8,750 nucleotides of DNA from JBBRMQ01 sp038230775 (GTDB lineage: Bacteria > Acidobacteriota > Thermoanaerobaculia > Gp7-AA8), in assembly GCA_038230775.1 (NCBI GenBank), contig JBBRMQ010000185.1, positions 1 through 8,750 on the forward strand, written 5' to 3'. Made by a program: the position numbers and the translations under genes. The notes under the pieces were generated by a model. That model made no database searches, was not told where the DNA came from, and worked only from the letters and a program-made list of their open reading frames with translations. This document shows positions 6,719-8,750 of this stretch, one piece after another. How positions within the stretch are numbered: the stretch's first letter is position 1; each line of letters begins with the position of its first letter.

Positions 6719-8750
6719 CCGCGCCCTTCGTAACCGAGCCGTACCCGCAACACCTCGAGTCCGACATCGTGATGCGGACCGGGCGAACGCTCCGCCTTCG
6801 TCCCATCCGTCACGAAGATGGCGAACAGCTCGTACGCTTTTACAGCCGGCTGTCTCCCGACGCTCGTCATCTTCGCTTCTTCGATACGCGCACCGCGGAA
6901 GCGGCGGCGGACGCTTCGCCGTCGGACGTCGACTATCGCCACCAGTTCGGCATCGTTGGCGAGCTAGCCGGCGACATCGTCGGAGTGGCTCACTATTTCG
7001 ACTCTGCCACGCATCCGGACGTGGCCGAGGTGGCCTTCGCGATCGCGGATTCGATGCAGGGGCGCGGCATCGGGACGCGCATGCTGGAGAAGCTGGCCGA
7101 AGTCGCGCGTTCGAATGGGATCGCGCGATTCGAGGCGGACTGCCTCGCGGAGAACCACGGCATGCTCGACGTATTTCTGAGCTCGGGCTTCGACGTCATC
7201 CGCCGGTCGGAAGACGGTGTTGTTCGCGTCGCGTTTCCGATCGCGGCGACGCCTTTCTTTGAGGCCTGTGCCGCGGAGCGGTCTCAGAAAGCGGCGTATG
7301 CATCGATGCGCGCGGTATTCGAGCCGCGGTCGATCGCCGTGATCGGCGCGAGCCGGCGTCGCGGCCAGCTGGGAAACGAGATCGTGCGGAACCTCCTGAA
7401 GAGTCAGTTCCGCGGCGATCTCTATGCCGTGAATCCAAGAGCGGAGGCCATCGAGTCGGTCCGCGCATTTGCAAGCCTCCTCGACATTCCCGGCCCCGTC
7501 GACCTCGGCATCATCGCGGTGCCCGCGCGCGAGGTTGAGCGCGTCGTCGATGACTGCATCCGCATCGGCGTATCCGCGGTGGTCGTGATCAGCGCCGGTT
7601 TTGCCGAAACCGGTCCCGAGGGGCGAGAGGCCGAGCATCGGCTGGTCGAGAAAGTACGCGCGGCGGGGATGCGAATGGTCGGCCCCAACTGCATGGGCGT
7701 GATCAACACCGATCCCGCGATCGGCATGCAGGCCACGTTTGCGCCGGTGTTTCCTCCCGCGGGCAACGTTGCGATGTCGAGCCAGAGCGGAGCGCTCGGG
7801 CTGGCGATCCTCGATTACGCTCGCTCCCTCAACATCGGCTTCTCGACGTTCGTCTCCGTCGGAAACAAGGCCGACGTCTCAGGCAACGACCTGATTCAGT
7901 ATTGGGCGCAGGACCCGCGCACGCGCGTCATCCTGCTGTACCTCGAGAGCTTCGGCAATGCGCGGAAGTTCGCGCAGATCGCGCGCCGCATCGGTAAGGA
8001 CAAGCCGATCGTCGTGGTGAAAGCCGGGCGCTCGGCTTCCGGTGCCAAGGCGGCGTCATCGCACACGGGAGCACTGGCGACGGATGACGCCGTCGTCGCA
8101 GACATGCTGCGGCAGTCCGGCGTGATCCGCACCGACACTCTGGAAGAGCTCTTCGATGTCGCATCTCTCCTCGCGCATCAGCCGTTGCCGAACGGACGTC
8201 GTGTCGCGATCGTGACGAATGCCGGCGGACCGGGAATCCTGGCTGCGGATGCGTGCGAAGCGAACGGCTTGTCGCTCGCGAAGCTGAGCGACGCCACGAC
8301 GCGGTCGCTGCGATCGTTCCTTCCCGCGGCGGCGAGTGTCGGGAATCCGGTCGACATGATCGCGTCCGCCACTCCCGAACAGTACTCGCGAACACTGCGC
8401 GCGGTGCTCGCGGATGACGAGGTGGACTCCGTCCTCGCGATTTACATTCCGGTGCTGCCAACCGATGCGCCTCAGGTCGCCGATACGATTCGCGAGTCTG
8501 CCTCCGCTGCCAACGGCAAGACACTCGTCGCGACCTTTATGAGCGTTCAGGGCGTGCCGGCGCCGCTCGCTCCCGTGCCGGCGTTCCCGTTCCCGGAGCG
8601 TGCGGTGAACGCGCTCGCACGCGCCGCGAAGTACGCCGAATGGCGCCGCAGACCTGTGGGCCAGATCGCGGAGTTCGCCGACATGGACTCCGACCTGCTT
8701 CGCGCAATCGTGAACCGGAAGATCGGCGCGGAAGGCGGCTGGCTCGATCC
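6715..8750 (+). CDS. GNAT acetyltransferase fused to NDP-forming acyl-CoA synthetase (partial)
   Basis: 678 residues are visible, and the 3' end is beyond the window. Residues about 20-165 are a GNAT domain with acetyl-CoA motif Q115-G-R-G118-I-G120. FEPRSIAVIGAS (202-213) begins a CoA-binding Rossmann domain. VAMSSQSGALG (352-362) begins a succinyl-CoA-ligase-like domain that includes SSHTGAL with His450, the position of the phosphorylated His in ADP-forming acetyl-CoA synthetases. TNAGGPGI (501-508) is the usual next block. The ATP-grasp half should follow but is cut off. GNAT/synthetase fusions include the protein lysine acetyltransferases Pat/PatZ. In the enteric enzymes the GNAT domain is C-terminal, while here it is N-terminal, as recalled for some actinobacterial PatA proteins. 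The retained His suggests the synthetase half may be active (acetyl-CoA + ADP + Pi to acetate + ATP). GTG 6715 overlaps the upstream stop by 4 bp and keeps a leader typical of such fusions. An ATG at 6772 is a weaker alternative. Confidence 0.93.
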   Translation, partial: MTAPFVTEPYPQHLESDIVMRTGRTLRLRPIRHEDGEQLVRFYSRLSPDARHLRFFDTRTAEAAADASPSDVDYRHQFGIVGELAGDIVGVAHYFDSATHPDVAEVAFAIADSMQGRGIGTRMLEKLAEVARSNGIARFEADCLAENHGMLDVFLSSGFDVIRRSEDGVVRVAFPIAATPFFEACAAERSQKAAYASMRAVFEPRSIAVIGASRRRGQLGNEIVRNLLKSQFRGDLYAVNPRAEAIESVRAFASLLDIPGPVDLGIIAVPAREVERVVDDCIRIGVSAVVVISAGFAETGPEGREAEHRLVEKVRAAGMRMVGPNCMGVINTDPAIGMQATFAPVFPPAGNVAMSSQSGALGLAILDYARSLNIGFSTFVSVGNKADVSGNDLIQYWAQDPRTRVILLYLESFGNARKFAQIARRIGKDKPIVVVKAGRSASGAKAASSHTGALATDDAVVADMLRQSGVIRTDTLEELFDVASLLAHQPLPNGRRVAIVTNAGGPGILAADACEANGLSLAKLSDATTRSLRSFLPAAASVGNPVDMIASATPEQYSRTLRAVLADDEVDSVLAIYIPVLPTDAPQVADTIRESASAANGKTLVATFMSVQGVPAPLAPVPAFPFPERAVNALARAAKYAEWRRRPVGQIAEFADMDSDLLRAIVNRKIGAEGGWLD

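Noticed and set aside
7422..8524. Several - strand open frames (7422-7766, 7896-8138, 7928-8524)
   Set aside because: All are antisense to the continuous GNAT/synthetase reading frame, which matches its family throughout.

Overview
The window is a dense, GC-rich bacterial chromosomal segment with five complete genes and one gene cut by the right edge. The mix of a full-length pyruvate:ferredoxin oxidoreductase, a hydrogenase-maturation chaperone, a tandem universal stress protein and a GNAT/acyl-CoA-synthetase fusion suggests a soil or sediment bacterium with anaerobic or facultative energy metabolism. Acidobacteriota, Gemmatimonadota or Myxococcota-like lineages would fit, but no ribosomal or phylogenetic marker is present, so the taxon is only a guess. 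I see no tRNA, rRNA, CRISPR array, phage gene or transposase.

Layout. (1) Positions 1-178: upstream region of nifJ, with an 8-bp tandem repeat running into a perfect 16-bp palindrome (candidate operator). The left-edge neighbour cannot be resolved. (2) 179-3652, + strand: nifJ, complete pyruvate:ferredoxin/flavodoxin oxidoreductase. (3) 3653-3745: convergent intergenic region with a strong GC hairpin and an array of heptamers (GTTGACG type) in opposing orientations, able to form alternative hairpins. (4) Minus-strand group 6249 to 3746: an atypical radical SAM protein (CX10CX2C), a 166-bp gap, a two-domain universal stress protein carrying an in-frame 18-bp tandem duplication, and hypC, which starts 41 bp inside the end of the stress-protein gene. 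(5) 6250-6319: short divergent promoter region with a palindrome. Beside it is a stem-loop that puts the ribosome binding site of the next gene in the loop and its start codon in the stem. (6) Plus-strand pair: a 132-residue protein of unknown function built from two 61-residue-spaced C-X9-C-R-G modules, overlapping by 4 bp a large protein with an N-terminal GNAT acetyltransferase and an NDP-forming acyl-CoA synthetase. The latter runs off the right edge.

How they may work together (inference). NifJ makes acetyl-CoA and reduced ferredoxin or flavodoxin. The GNAT/synthetase fusion either converts acetyl-CoA to acetate with ATP formation or uses acetyl-CoA to acetylate target proteins. HypC serves [NiFe]-hydrogenase assembly, a possible electron sink, and the tandem stress protein fits adaptation to low energy or low oxygen. 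The radical SAM enzyme and the duplicated-cysteine protein are divergently transcribed from one short region. They are the least explained parts of the window and the best candidates for something undescribed.
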